Source: Variovorax sp. PAMC28562 | Lineage (GTDB): Bacteria > Pseudomonadota > Gammaproteobacteria > Burkholderiales > Burkholderiaceae_C | DNA length: 64,000 nt | Direction: 5' to 3' | Assembly (NCBI RefSeq): GCF_014303735.1 | Contig: NZ_CP060296.1 | Location: 3,741,501-3,805,500, forward strand | Shown: positions 1-8,690 of the stretch, piece after piece | Numbering within the stretch: the first letter of the stretch is position 1 | How the letters are laid out: the number at the start of each line of letters is the position of its first letter | Program-made: the position numbers and the translations under genes | Notes under the pieces: generated by a model | What the model was told of the DNA's origin: nothing | The model's input: the letters and a program-made list of their open reading frames with translations, nothing else | Database searches by the model: none

Positions 1-85
1 CGGGGCCGGCCAGCTTGGCGTAGGCAGCCAGCTTGTCGGAATCTTTGACCGCGCGGTAGGTACTTACCCAATAGGCTTTTGGCAT
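1..85 (-). CDS. DUF1330 family protein, N-terminal part (runs off the window)
   Basis: Only the first 28 codons are inside the window. They read MPKAYWVSTYRAVKDSDK and continue AAYAKLAGP, which matches the start of DUF1330 proteins: small cytosolic ferredoxin-fold proteins of about 95 residues with no established reaction. The ATG is at 83-85 on the minus strand. It lies downstream of the DUF1161 gene on the same strand, but a terminator-like hairpin separates them, so it probably has its own promoter. Family assignment is from the characteristic N-terminus only. Confidence 0.75.
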   Translation of the reverse strand, partial: MPKAYWVSTYRAVKDSDKLAAYAKLAGP

Positions 86-120
86 GGTGTTCTCGTGTCC
101 TTGTTTTCAGGGCAATTAGA

Positions 121-141
121 ACCCGCGACTGTGCCGCGGGT
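121..141 (-). terminator. Hairpin between the DUF1161 and DUF1330 genes
   Basis: Perfect 7-bp inverted repeat ACCCGCG / CGCGGGT with a 7-nt loop. Read on the minus strand the stem is followed by TTCTAATT, a short weak T-rich tail. It lies 36 nt after the DUF1161 stop, where an intrinsic terminator for that gene is expected. Confidence 0.55.
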
Positions 142-176
142 CTTGGAGCGCGGCAAGTCCCGCCGCGACCTGACGT

Positions 177-563
177 TCACTTCTTGCAGTCGCCACCCGC
201 CGAGACGGAGCCATCCTTGCACTCGGTCAGGATGACATCTTTCTTGGCCCGCGGAACTGCAGCGGGAGTGCCGGACGTTGCGCTGGCCGAGCCGGTCATA
301 GCCGATGAGGACGGCGCATCCATCTGCTGGTACACGATCGACTTGGCGCCCATCTCGCAACTCCCGACCACCTTGCCACGTGTGCCGGAAGCGGCGCCTG
401 CGTCCACTATGGTCACGGCGAAATTGGCCACGCCGGACGCTGCGATCTTGGCTTCGATCTGCGAGCGCAATGCATCGCAGTTGCCGGCGGCGCTGGCGGT
501 GCCGACCGTACCGGCCGCAGCGGCAAACGCGAGGACCAGTGGAATCAACGGGAGTTTCATCAT
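177..563 (-). CDS. Exported DUF1161 family protein
   Basis: About 128 residues. A hydrophobic, Ala-rich signal peptide (MKLPLIPLVLAFAAAAG...) precedes a mature domain with the DUF1161 pattern: CDALRSQIEAKI near the start and VVGSCEMGAKSIVYQ in the middle. The two Cys are probably disulphide-bonded in the periplasm. The C-terminal Ser/Ala/Pro-rich linker and a KDVILTECKDG segment add two more Cys. The function of the family is unknown. I prefer the ATG at 563 because GAGG lies about 10 nt upstream and the signal peptide then starts directly; an ATG at 590 would add nine residues. Confidence 0.7.
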   Translation of the reverse strand: MMKLPLIPLVLAFAAAAGTVGTASAAGNCDALRSQIEAKIAASGVANFAVTIVDAGAASGTRGKVVGSCEMGAKSIVYQQMDAPSSSAMTGSASATSGTPAAVPRAKKDVILTECKDGSVSAGGDCKK

Positions 564-753
564 CGGTGCTTGCCTCGAAAAAGAGTGCATGGGCGAAACA
601 GTCTAGCGCTCAGACCGAAAGAGGCCTGCACTTGCAAGTGCTCGCGCCGAAGGCGCTGTCGATGTCGATCTCGGTGTCTTGCCTCCGTGGTTGAATTCAT
701 GAGATGTCGAACGCTCAGCACCACCGCTCACCCTGCCCACACGCAAGCACGCC

Positions 754-1698
754 ATGTTGATCATCGATGCGCCGACGACGCAGCAGGCGTTGCCCTTTCC
801 CACGTTGATCGAGGCGTTACGTCGCATGTTCCTTGCGGGCTGCGAGGTACCGCAGCGCCATGTCCACCAGGTGGCGGCGATCGCACCCGAGCGACCGTCG
901 GGCGTCACTTCGCTGGTCATGTCGGCATGGAACGCGCGCTACTACGGCGTCAAGATCGTCAACATCGCGCCGGGCAATGCAGCGCTTGGATTGGCCGGGC
1001 TTCACTCCAGCTACCTGCTGCACGACGCGACGACAGGCGTGCCCCTGGCATTGATCGATGGCGATGCAATCACCGCGCGGCGCACGGCAGCCGCCTCTGC
1101 CCTTGCGGCCTCCTTGCTGGCGCGTGATGACGCACGGCATCTGCTGGTGGTCGGTGCGGGAAAGGTCGCCCGATTGCTTCCCGAAGCCTATCGCGCAGTA
1201 CGGGCCATCGATCGCGTCACTGTCTGGGCGCGGTCATCGGACCAGGCCGCAGCGCTGGTAAGCGAGCTGTTCGTTGCAGGCATCGAAGCGACAGCTTCGA
1301 CCGACCTCGCCGCCGCCGTCGCAGAAGCCGATGTCGTGAGTTGCGCCACGATGGCCACGTCGCCAGTGGTGTTCGGCCAGTGGCTGGCAACCGGCAGTCA
1401 TCTGGATCTGATCGGCGGCTTCACCCCGGCGATGCGCGAGACCGACGATGCCTGTTTCATGGGCGCGAGCATCTTCGTGGACACCGAAGAGGCGCTGCAA
1501 AAGAGCGGCGACTTGCTGGGTCCAATGGAACGCGGCGTGTTCGAGGCGACCGACGTCAAGGCCACGCTGGCGCAACTGATGGCGGGCGAAAGATCGGGCC
1601 GGAGCAATGCATCGGAGCGCACCGTGTTCAAGTCCGTGGGTACAGCACTCGAAGACCTCGCTGCAGCGGTGTTGGTCTACGAATCGCAACGCGCGTAG
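754..1698 (+). CDS. Ornithine cyclodeaminase / mu-crystallin family NAD(P)-binding protein
   Basis: 314 residues, the usual family length. The N-terminal part carries the substrate-side segment (VPQRHVHQV, SLVMSAWN..., YYGVKIVNIAPGN). The middle has a Rossmann motif, LLVVGAGKVARLL near residue 130, and a second conserved stretch DLIGGFTPAMRETD near 225 typical of the family. Members are ornithine cyclodeaminases, delta1-pyrroline-2-carboxylate or ketimine reductases, or alanine dehydrogenases; the sequence alone does not choose between them. No Shine-Dalgarno is obvious. A second, broken family member follows directly, so this locus once held two such genes. Confidence 0.85.
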   Translation: MLIIDAPTTQQALPFPTLIEALRRMFLAGCEVPQRHVHQVAAIAPERPSGVTSLVMSAWNARYYGVKIVNIAPGNAALGLAGLHSSYLLHDATTGVPLALIDGDAITARRTAAASALAASLLARDDARHLLVVGAGKVARLLPEAYRAVRAIDRVTVWARSSDQAAALVSELFVAGIEATASTDLAAAVAEADVVSCATMATSPVVFGQWLATGSHLDLIGGFTPAMRETDDACFMGASIFVDTEEALQKSGDLLGPMERGVFEATDVKATLAQLMAGERSGRSNASERTVFKSVGTALEDLAAAVLVYESQRA

Positions 1699-1700
1699 TT

Positions 1701-1880
1701 GCCCAAGTGCCAGCCGGCTTGTCGGCCTGCATCGCAGGTATCGCCGCACGCATCGAGCGCGAATTCTTGCGCTGGAACGACTTCGACAAGAGCGCACGCG
1801 TAGCAGCTTATTCGGATGTAGGCGTCATAGAGCTGATGCCCATCGCCGACACTTCGCAGTTCGCCTTCAAGATGTGCTGA
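1701..1880 (+). pseudogene. Ornithine cyclodeaminase N-terminal fragment
   Basis: Starting three bases after the preceding stop, the frame encodes a segment including FLRWNDFDKSARVAAYSDVG and then IELMPIADTSQFAFK. This matches the N-terminal region of the longer, true ornithine cyclodeaminase subfamily, where WxxFDKSARVA is followed by GVIELMPVAD and FKYVNGHPKN. Here the frame has no start codon of its own and stops right after FKMC. The Rossmann domain and the rest are absent. It is best read as a deletion remnant of a second OCD gene, different from the intact neighbour. Confidence 0.6.
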
Positions 1881-2103
1881 TAGGCGCGCTGGAACCCGAG
1901 AAGGATCTGGTTGCGCTCGAGGTAGGCATCCAAGGTGATCGGACCGGTGTGCCTCTTCTCGCTCTATCACCTGATGGAAGTGGAGTCGTGGCTAAAGTGA
2001 CGGACCCTATGCAGGCCATCGTCGATACACCCGCGAGTTGCTGGCGAACTGCTATGCCGCGCAGCGGCTGGACCTCGTGGGCGAATAAATAAAGGAGTCA
2101 CGC
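1881..2103 (+). other. Non-coding or decayed spacer before the M14 peptidase gene
   Basis: No complete gene found. Short open stretches here end without a recognisable start or family match and may be debris from the same deletion that broke the ornithine cyclodeaminase copy. The last bases carry a strong Shine-Dalgarno, AAAGGAG at 2091-2097, for the ATG at 2104. Confidence 0.4.
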
Positions 2104-3810
2104 ATGACGTCCCCGACCAGCCCTGCCTATCCCACGCCCTTTGAACGCGGCAATGGCAACCAGACCACCACCTGGACCGAATGCATCGCCTTCTACGAGC
2201 GGCTGGCCGAGCGATTCCCGGGTGTGCTGCGATGGTGGCAGATCGGCACGTCCGACACCGGCCTGCCGATGCACGCTGGCCTGGTCACGGCCGACGGCGT
2301 GTTCGACCGCGACACCTTGCGCAAGCAGGGTCGCCCGGTGTTCTTCAACAATAACGGCATCCATCCCGGCGAACCCGAAGGCATCGATGCCTGCATGGCG
2401 CTGGTTCGCGACTTTTGCCTTGAGCCTGAGCGACTGGTGTCGCTCGGCGACACGGTGTTTCTTTTCATCCCGGTCTATAACGTCGACGGCTGCGTGAACC
2501 GCCAGTCCACTTCGCGGGCGAACCAGCTCGGCCCCGAGTCGTTCGGCTTTCGGGGCAACGGCCGCAACCTCGACCTCAACCGCGACTTCATCAAGTGCGA
2601 CAGCCTGGCCGCCCAGGTGTTCAACCGCTTCTTCACCTGCTGGGACCCCGATGTGATGGTCGACACCCACACCGCCAACGGTGCCGACTACGCCTACGCC
2701 ATGACCCTGATCCCGACCCAGCCCGACAAGCTGGGCGGCGGCCTGGGCGACTTCCTGCGTGAGCGCATGCTGCCTGCGATATATGGAGACATGGAGCGGC
2801 GCGGCTGGCCGACCTGCCCTTACGTCAACCTGCTGGGCGAGACGCCGGACGACGGCATCGAGGATTTCCTCGATCTGCCGCGCTTTTCCACCGGCTACGC
2901 CGCGCTGCACCACACCATCGGCTTCATGCCCGAGACCCACATGCTCAAGCCCTTCGCCGACCGCGTGGCCGCGATGCGCACGCTGGTCGAGGTGTTGCTG
3001 GACTTCAGCGTGGCGCAGTCGGGGCACATCCAGCAGCTTCGGCGCGAGGCTCGGGTCGATGCCGCACGCCGCACACAGTGGCCGCTGCGCTGGCGCAACG
3101 ACCACGAGCGGCCAGCGCGCATTCGCTTCAAGGGCTACACGGCAGTGCTTACGCCGAGCCGGCTGGGCAACTATCAACGGCTCTCTTACGACCGCGGCCA
3201 GCCCTGGGAGAAGGACATCGTCCACTTCGACCGCTGTGTCGAGGAACAGGTGGTGACGACGCCGAAGGCCTATCTGGTGCCCCAGGCATGGCGCGAGGTG
3301 ATCGAGCGGCTGGAGTGGAACGGCGTCGCGCTGCAGCGCCTGGACGCCGACCGCCTGTTCGATGCGGCCCGGGTGTACCGGGTGCTGGAGGTCGGCACGC
3401 TCGCGACCGCCTACGAAGGCCACATGTTCCATGACCGAGTGCTGCTGAGCACGCACGCCGAGGCCATGCAGGCGCGCGCCGGCGATGTGTTGGTGCCGCT
3501 CGACCAGCCCCAGGCCCGCTACGCGGTCGAGACCCTGGAGCCTGAAGCGCACGACAGCTTCTTCCGCTGGGGGTTCTTCAACAGCGTGCTGGAGAAGAAG
3601 CAGGCCTCCATCTCGGCCTACGTCTTCGAGGACACGGCCTTGCAGATGCTGGCCGACGAGCCGGCGTTGCGGCAGGCGTTCGACGAATGGAAGGCCGCGC
3701 ATCCGGCGCAGCTGTCCGACCCGCAAGCGGTGCTCGGGTTTCTGTTTGCCCACGGCAAGCGCCATGCCGAGCCGGAGTGGCGGCGCTATCCGGTGGCAGC
3801 GTTGATGTGA
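2104..3810 (+). CDS. M14 family zinc carboxypeptidase-like metallopeptidase
   Basis: 568 residues. The zinc site of M14 peptidases is visible: H87 and E90 in GIHPGEPEG, the third ligand H189 in VDTHTANGADY, and the probable catalytic Glu in MPETHMLKP near residue 277. The segment NGRNLDLNRDF around 155 supplies the conserved substrate-binding Arg/Asn. The protein is longer than classical carboxypeptidases because of a C-terminal domain of about 250 residues (from residue 320) of unknown role. No signal peptide is seen, so it should act in the cytoplasm, perhaps on small peptides or acyl-amino acids. The AAAGGAG at 2091 fixes the start. Confidence 0.85.
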   Translation: MTSPTSPAYPTPFERGNGNQTTTWTECIAFYERLAERFPGVLRWWQIGTSDTGLPMHAGLVTADGVFDRDTLRKQGRPVFFNNNGIHPGEPEGIDACMALVRDFCLEPERLVSLGDTVFLFIPVYNVDGCVNRQSTSRANQLGPESFGFRGNGRNLDLNRDFIKCDSLAAQVFNRFFTCWDPDVMVDTHTANGADYAYAMTLIPTQPDKLGGGLGDFLRERMLPAIYGDMERRGWPTCPYVNLLGETPDDGIEDFLDLPRFSTGYAALHHTIGFMPETHMLKPFADRVAAMRTLVEVLLDFSVAQSGHIQQLRREARVDAARRTQWPLRWRNDHERPARIRFKGYTAVLTPSRLGNYQRLSYDRGQPWEKDIVHFDRCVEEQVVTTPKAYLVPQAWREVIERLEWNGVALQRLDADRLFDAARVYRVLEVGTLATAYEGHMFHDRVLLSTHAEAMQARAGDVLVPLDQPQARYAVETLEPEAHDSFFRWGFFNSVLEKKQASISAYVFEDTALQMLADEPALRQAFDEWKAAHPAQLSDPQAVLGFLFAHGKRHAEPEWRRYPVAALM

Positions 3811-3883
3811 CCTGCGGGTCCAGCATCTGGTTGTCGAAAAACGGATGAGGGGCGCGCCGAATTCAGGTGTTTTTTTGCGACCT

Positions 3884-5905
3884 TCAATGCGACGTGCCCG
3901 TCGCAAAACGCACCGCATCACGCCCCGATGCCTTGGCCGCGTAGCAGGCTGCGTCGGCAGCATCCATCCATCCCGCAAGCGACAGGTGCGTGGCATTCAG
4001 TTCGGCAATGCCCAGACTCGCGCCCACTTGCAGGACGCCCTGTCCCCATGGCAGCCGAACGTCGCGAACTGCGCCGCGCACAGCCTCTGCGATGCGCAGA
4101 GCGTCATCATGCGAGCACCCGTCCAGCAGCAGCGCGAATTCATCTCCTCCGATGCGTGCGACCAGATCGCCGGAACGCACCTGACCGGATATGGCCTTCG
4201 CCACCGTCAGCAGCATCAGGTCACCCATCAGATGCCCAGCGGTGTCGTTTACAGGTTTGAAGCGGTCCAGATCGATGAACACCATGGACGCCGGCTGGGA
4301 CGACGGAAAGGTGTCTATCAAACGACTGGCGCGCGCTTCAAATGCTTTGCGGTTGGCCAGACCGGTCAGGGGATCGTGTGTTGCCGCCCACTCCAGGAGC
4401 TCACGCGAAGCGCGCAACTCTTCGACATCACTGAACGTCCAGACCGTGCCACGCGACGTGTTGCGAATATCCACCGGACTGCATCGCAATGCCGCCCAGA
4501 AACTGCTGCCGTCACGCCGGCGCATCTGCCACTCGCCCCCATAGGCCTCCCCCGAAACGAAAGCTGCATCCTGCTGGATCAGGAATGCCTCAAAGTCCGC
4601 GTGTGCCCAGAAACGAGCGGCCAGGTCTTCGACCAGCAGGTCATGCTCCGTGCCCGCGAAGAGCCGGCAGAACTCCTTGTTCAGCAACTCGAACCTCAGG
4701 CCCTGTGCAAAGGCGATGCCCATGGGCGCCGCAGACATGACCGAGGTGAGTTGACCCATGGTCCGGGCCCTCTCGCGCTCCAGCCGTGTCCGGTCGATCC
4801 CCACTCGCCGAAGGACCTTGCTCAGATTGGCAATCTCGCCGCTGGCCCGCGGCCATCCAGTCTCCGGCGGATAGGCTGCGTCGAACATGTGCCGCGCACG
4901 ATCCTCCAAAAGAGCCAGCGGCCTGAGCAGCCACCACAGGGTGCCCAGCACCAGCGGCAGGAGAACCAGCACCAGTGCGGCGGCGGTAGACAGCGCCCGG
5001 ACACGGGCGGCGTGCAGGGGCGCCAGGAGATCCGCTTCGCTTCGCACCCGCCAGATCATCCAGTCGGGGCCTGGCACGCCCGCTGCGCTGACAACCTCAT
5101 GCGGTTGGTCCAGCGCGAGTCCGGTCGGCTCCACGGGCGCGCCCTTGGCTTGCCATGAAGCAAAGGCAACGGCCAGGCGGGGTTCATCGGACAGAGGCTG
5201 CAATAGCCGCGCGCGATTGGGGTGTGCCAGGATCTGCCCCAGCGCGTCGGTCACCACCACCATCGCCGTGGCGTCCTCGCTCTGAGAGTCCACCAAACCC
5301 TCCAGCAGGTCACGGTTGTCCAGGCGCATCGCGCCACCCAGAACAGCGAAAACCCCCTGCTCATCGCGCACGGGTTGCGCAAAGACAATCACCGGCGCGC
5401 CGCTGAGCTTGCCCGGAACTGCCTGCGAAATCACGCTTCGAACCTGCATCAGGGTCTGCTGGAAGTAAGGGCGCTGCGAGAGATTGACTGTGGGTCGGCT
5501 GGTGCCGGTCGCATCCATCGAAATCCGAACGCTTCCATCCGGTGCTGCCACGAAGACATTGGAGAACAACTGTTGGAGTACGGACTGGCTCAAGGCAAAG
5601 CGGTGCAACGCGTCGGTATCGTCCAACGCCAGCCGTTCCAGCCGGCTCGACGCGGACCCGAGCGCGCGTTGGAGGGCAACCACGTGACCGGACAGGCGAG
5701 ACGCCGTGCTGGCGGCTTCATCGATTTCGCGCCGGCGCTCAGCTGACAACGTATCGGTCTCCGCGCTTTGCAGGAAGACCAGCGTGATGAGCGTCACGCT
5801 CATCACCATGACAACCATGCCGCCCAACAGCAGGCGAACTTTGAGGAAGCCGAGCCAACGCAAGACAACCGACCCAGCCTGTTTGATCCCGATTTCCGAT
5901 CGCAT
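3884..5905 (-). CDS. Membrane diguanylate cyclase (Cache sensor, PAS-like, GGDEF)
   Basis: 673 residues from the ATG at 5905. A first membrane helix (about residues 20-45) is followed by a periplasmic double-Cache-type sensor region with VFVAAPDGSVRIS and QRPYFQQTL motifs. A second helix (about 310-335) comes next. A PAS-like domain then contains MGIAFAQGLRFELLN and WQMRRRDGSSFWAALR. The C-terminal GGDEF domain starts at DPLTGLANRKAF and has the canonical RIGGDEFALLLDG active site. It should make c-di-GMP at the membrane in response to an external small ligand. The C-terminal part of the signature (SLGIAE, AADAACYAAKASGRD) is intact. An 81-codon upstream extension to 6148 is open but looks non-coding. 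Confidence 0.9.
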   Translation of the reverse strand: MRSEIGIKQAGSVVLRWLGFLKVRLLLGGMVVMVMSVTLITLVFLQSAETDTLSAERRREIDEAASTASRLSGHVVALQRALGSASSRLERLALDDTDALHRFALSQSVLQQLFSNVFVAAPDGSVRISMDATGTSRPTVNLSQRPYFQQTLMQVRSVISQAVPGKLSGAPVIVFAQPVRDEQGVFAVLGGAMRLDNRDLLEGLVDSQSEDATAMVVVTDALGQILAHPNRARLLQPLSDEPRLAVAFASWQAKGAPVEPTGLALDQPHEVVSAAGVPGPDWMIWRVRSEADLLAPLHAARVRALSTAAALVLVLLPLVLGTLWWLLRPLALLEDRARHMFDAAYPPETGWPRASGEIANLSKVLRRVGIDRTRLERERARTMGQLTSVMSAAPMGIAFAQGLRFELLNKEFCRLFAGTEHDLLVEDLAARFWAHADFEAFLIQQDAAFVSGEAYGGEWQMRRRDGSSFWAALRCSPVDIRNTSRGTVWTFSDVEELRASRELLEWAATHDPLTGLANRKAFEARASRLIDTFPSSQPASMVFIDLDRFKPVNDTAGHLMGDLMLLTVAKAISGQVRSGDLVARIGGDEFALLLDGCSHDDALRIAEAVRGAVRDVRLPWGQGVLQVGASLGIAELNATHLSLAGWMDAADAACYAAKASGRDAVRFATGTSH

Positions 5906-6169
5906 ACCGTAAGTGTGACGGCTCAAGCCGGGAAAACGCGTGAAGTCGCACACGGTCACCGTATAAAGGTGCGCCATCCCTCGCACAGACGGCCGCACTT
6001 GACGCCATGCTGAATCGCCTGACCGAAAGGAGTCACCATTGACTGCTGTGGGCGCGGGTTGAGATGCGTACCCTGCGATCGCCCATCTCAGTGGCTGCGG
6101 ATGTCGATGAGCTGCCGAGGCGTCTGCACTCCACCCCACACTTCGCAACAGGCTCCGCCGTCTGACTTG

Positions 6170-6658
6170 TTAAAGACCTTGAGCCGGCGCCCCGCCAGGT
6201 GCTCGGCTCCTGTCATTGTTGGTCGACACCAGCACGCGCAGCATGCGCATGAACTCCTTGCGATCGGCCTTGGGCAGCGGCTCGAGCATGCGCACTTGCG
6301 CCCGCAACATCGAGGGAACCACCGCGACGAGCACCGCCCGCCCCTCGTCGGTCAGGGTGAGCAGCCGCACTCGTTTGTCTGTCGGCGAGGCACTGCGAAG
6401 AACCAGCACGCGGGCTTCGAGCCGGTCAATGACGCTGGCAATCGTCGAGGTGTCGAACCCGATGGTCCTCGCCAGTGTCCGCTGGTCGATGCCGGGACTG
6501 TTTGCGATTCCCTGCAACGCGGAGTACTGGACCGGCGTCAGGCCATGCGGCTCGGTCTCCTGCAGAAAGACCGACACCGCAATCTGTTGCAGCCGCCGGA
6601 TGTAGTGACCTGGCAAGGTTTCAAGATCAAGGGTCGAGGTGCTTGCTTTCGCTTTCAT
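6170..6658 (-). CDS. MarR family regulator, probable repressor of the divergent hydroxybenzoate genes (MobR-like)
   Basis: 162 residues with the winged-helix layout of MarR proteins: an N-terminal dimerisation helix, recognition segment RTLARTIGFDTSTIASVIDRLE (about 60-82), and the wing with SPTDKRVRLLTLTDEGRAV (about 90-110). It is transcribed away from mobA. In Comamonas testosteroni a MarR-type repressor, MobR, sits beside mobA and responds to 3-hydroxybenzoate. Conserved arrangement and family suggest the same role, with the palindrome at 6722-6744 as operator. Ligand and direction of control are inferred. Confidence 0.8.
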   Translation of the reverse strand: MKAKASTSTLDLETLPGHYIRRLQQIAVSVFLQETEPHGLTPVQYSALQGIANSPGIDQRTLARTIGFDTSTIASVIDRLEARVLVLRSASPTDKRVRLLTLTDEGRAVLVAVVPSMLRAQVRMLEPLPKADRKEFMRMLRVLVSTNNDRSRAPGGAPAQGL

Positions 6659-6721
6659 GTCGTCCTGAGTGGTCGAGGGTGAACCCTGATGTCTACAACT
6701 GACTTTATCACTACACTAACA

Positions 6722-6744
6722 ATCAGTATACTGACGATCAGTAT
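6722..6744. promoter_or_regulatory. Candidate MarR/MobR operator
   Basis: In the 133-bp region between the divergent regulator and mobA there is a perfect 12-bp palindrome TCAGTATACTGA (6723-6734). Its left half, ATCAGTAT, is repeated 15 bp downstream (6722-6729 and 6737-6744). The palindrome contains TATACT, a good -10 hexamer on the plus strand, so a bound repressor would cover the promoter. No equally good -35 is seen. Confidence 0.65.
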
Positions 6745-6791
6745 GCATTTCATGTGAGGAAAAGAATTCCAATGAATGCAATGGACACCCC

Positions 6792-8690
6792 GTGCAGTTC
6801 TATCTGAATGGTTACGCGCCCGGCGATCCTGACCTCGCCGGCAAGGCGTTTCCGGACACGGTCGATGTCCTTGTGATCGGCAGTGGCCCGGCTGGTGCCC
6901 TGTTGGCCGCCCAGCTGTCGACCTTCCCGAAGATCACCACGCGGTTGATCGAACGTCGCCCAGCTGCGCTACAGGTTGGACAGGCCGACGGCATCGCCTG
7001 CCGCACGGTCGAAATGTTCGAGGCGTTCGGTCTGGGCCAGAGGCTCATGCGTGAAGCGTATTGGGTCAATGAGACCGTGTTCTGGCGCCCATCGAAGCAT
7101 GACCGCACACGCATCGAACGTACCGGCCGCGTCCAGGACACCGAGGACGGCCTGTCGGAGTTTCCGCACCTCATCGTCAACCAGGCACGACTGCAGCAGT
7201 ACCTGCTCGACTACATGCGCATGTCGCCCTCGCGGCTCGTACCGGACTACGGACTCGACTTCGTCGGACTCCATGTCGAACCCGCAGGCGAGCATCCCGT
7301 CGTGGTGACGTTGCGTGACGTCGCCACGGGGCGGCAAAACACCGTGCGTGCCAAATATGTCGTCGGCTGCGACGGTGCGCACAGCAAGGTACGCGATGCG
7401 ATCGGTGCGGTGCCCCGCGGGGACTTTGCCAATCATGCTTGGGGCGTTGTCGACATGCTGGCGGTCACCGACTTTCCGGACATCCGGCTCAAGGCCGCCA
7501 TCCAGTCGGCGGACGACGGCAACATCCTGCTCATTCCGCGCGAGGGCGGCTACATGGTGCGGCTCTATGTCGACCTCGGCGAAATCGACCCGGCCAGCCG
7601 CGACGCGTTCCGCTCCGTCACCCAGGAGCAGGTCATCGAGACCGCGCGGCGCGTGCTGCACCCGTACACGCTGGACGTCAAAAGCGTGGTGTGGTTCGCC
7701 GTGTACCAGGTCGGGCAGCGCGTCACGGACCGCTTCGACGACGTACCCGTCGATCAGCTCGCCTCTCGCCTTCCGCGCGTCTTCATTGCGGGCGACGCCT
7801 GCCACACGCACAGCGCGAAGGCTGGCCAGGGCATGAACGTCTCGATGCAGGACGCGTTCAACCTCGGCTGGAAGCTCGCCTCGGTTCTCGATGACCGCGC
7901 CGCGCCGGAGCTCCTGCGCACCTACTCTGTAGAGCGCCAGGCAATTGCGCAGGGCCTTATCGACTTCGACAAGGAGTGGTCGAAGATCATGGGATCGGCA
8001 CCGCAAGACCCAGACCATCCCGAACTTGGCGGTGTCGACCCGCAGGAACTTCAGGCTTACTTCGTGAAGTCCGGTCGGTACACCGCCGGCGTCGCGACGC
8101 ACTACGCGCCGACGACCGTACTGACGGCCCACGCGACCCACCAGGCTCTAGCCAAAGGCTTCACGATCGGCATGCGCTTCCATTCAGCGCCCGTCGTGCG
8201 GCTTGCCGACGCGAAGCCGATGCAGCTTGGCCATGCGGCGCGTGCCGACGGCGCCTGGCGTGTCTACGCGTTCGCCGATGCAAGCGGCGCGCGGCTGCGC
8301 AACCTAGCCGCTTTCCTGGCGGAATCTCCTGATTCGCCAGTCTGCCGCTTCACGCCAGCAGCATCGGACATCGACAGTGTCATCGACTTTCGCGCCATCT
8401 TCCAGCAGAGGCACCTCGACCTCCGGGTGGACGAGCTGCCCGCGCTTTTGCTGCCGCGCAAAGGGTGCTTCGGCCTCATCGACTACGAGAAGACCTATTG
8501 CGCCGACCGCATGACGGGTTCAAATATCTTCGAACTCCGGGGCATCGACCGCGAGCACGGCGCCATGATCGTGGTGCGTCCCGACCAGTACGTTTCGAGC
8601 GTGTTGCCGCTGGATGCTCACGCAGATCTCGCTGAATTCTTCGACCGCTTTCTGCTGGACCGCCACCACGCCAAGGAAACACGAACATGA
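6792..8690 (+). CDS. mobA: 3-hydroxybenzoate 4-monooxygenase-like FAD hydroxylase
   Basis: 632 residues from a GTG start. Class A flavoprotein hydroxylase: FAD motif VLVIGSGPAGALLAAQL near 25-41, DG motif VVGCDGAHSKVRDAIG near 190, GD motif VFIAGDACHTHSAKAGQGMN near 330, and a C-terminal thioredoxin-like domain. N-terminus (MQFYLNG), overall length and segments such as QADGIACRTVEMFEAF and VQDTEDGLSEFPH agree with MobA of Comamonas testosteroni as I recall it. That enzyme converts 3-hydroxybenzoate to protocatechuate with NADPH and O2. A phenol 2-monooxygenase-like specificity is possible. The downstream importer and divergent MarR gene support the aromatic-acid role. The GTG gives the conserved N-terminus, but the better Shine-Dalgarno serves an out-of-frame ATG at 6772. 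Confidence 0.85.
   Translation: MQFYLNGYAPGDPDLAGKAFPDTVDVLVIGSGPAGALLAAQLSTFPKITTRLIERRPAALQVGQADGIACRTVEMFEAFGLGQRLMREAYWVNETVFWRPSKHDRTRIERTGRVQDTEDGLSEFPHLIVNQARLQQYLLDYMRMSPSRLVPDYGLDFVGLHVEPAGEHPVVVTLRDVATGRQNTVRAKYVVGCDGAHSKVRDAIGAVPRGDFANHAWGVVDMLAVTDFPDIRLKAAIQSADDGNILLIPREGGYMVRLYVDLGEIDPASRDAFRSVTQEQVIETARRVLHPYTLDVKSVVWFAVYQVGQRVTDRFDDVPVDQLASRLPRVFIAGDACHTHSAKAGQGMNVSMQDAFNLGWKLASVLDDRAAPELLRTYSVERQAIAQGLIDFDKEWSKIMGSAPQDPDHPELGGVDPQELQAYFVKSGRYTAGVATHYAPTTVLTAHATHQALAKGFTIGMRFHSAPVVRLADAKPMQLGHAARADGAWRVYAFADASGARLRNLAAFLAESPDSPVCRFTPAASDIDSVIDFRAIFQQRHLDLRVDELPALLLPRKGCFGLIDYEKTYCADRMTGSNIFELRGIDREHGAMIVVRPDQYVSSVLPLDAHADLAEFFDRFLLDRHHAKETRT

Noticed and set aside
2098..3996. 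Long open frame of 632 codons on the minus strand
   Set aside because: It is antisense to the M14 peptidase, is rich in Arg, His, Gly and Val, and has no motif. This is usual for GC-rich DNA.
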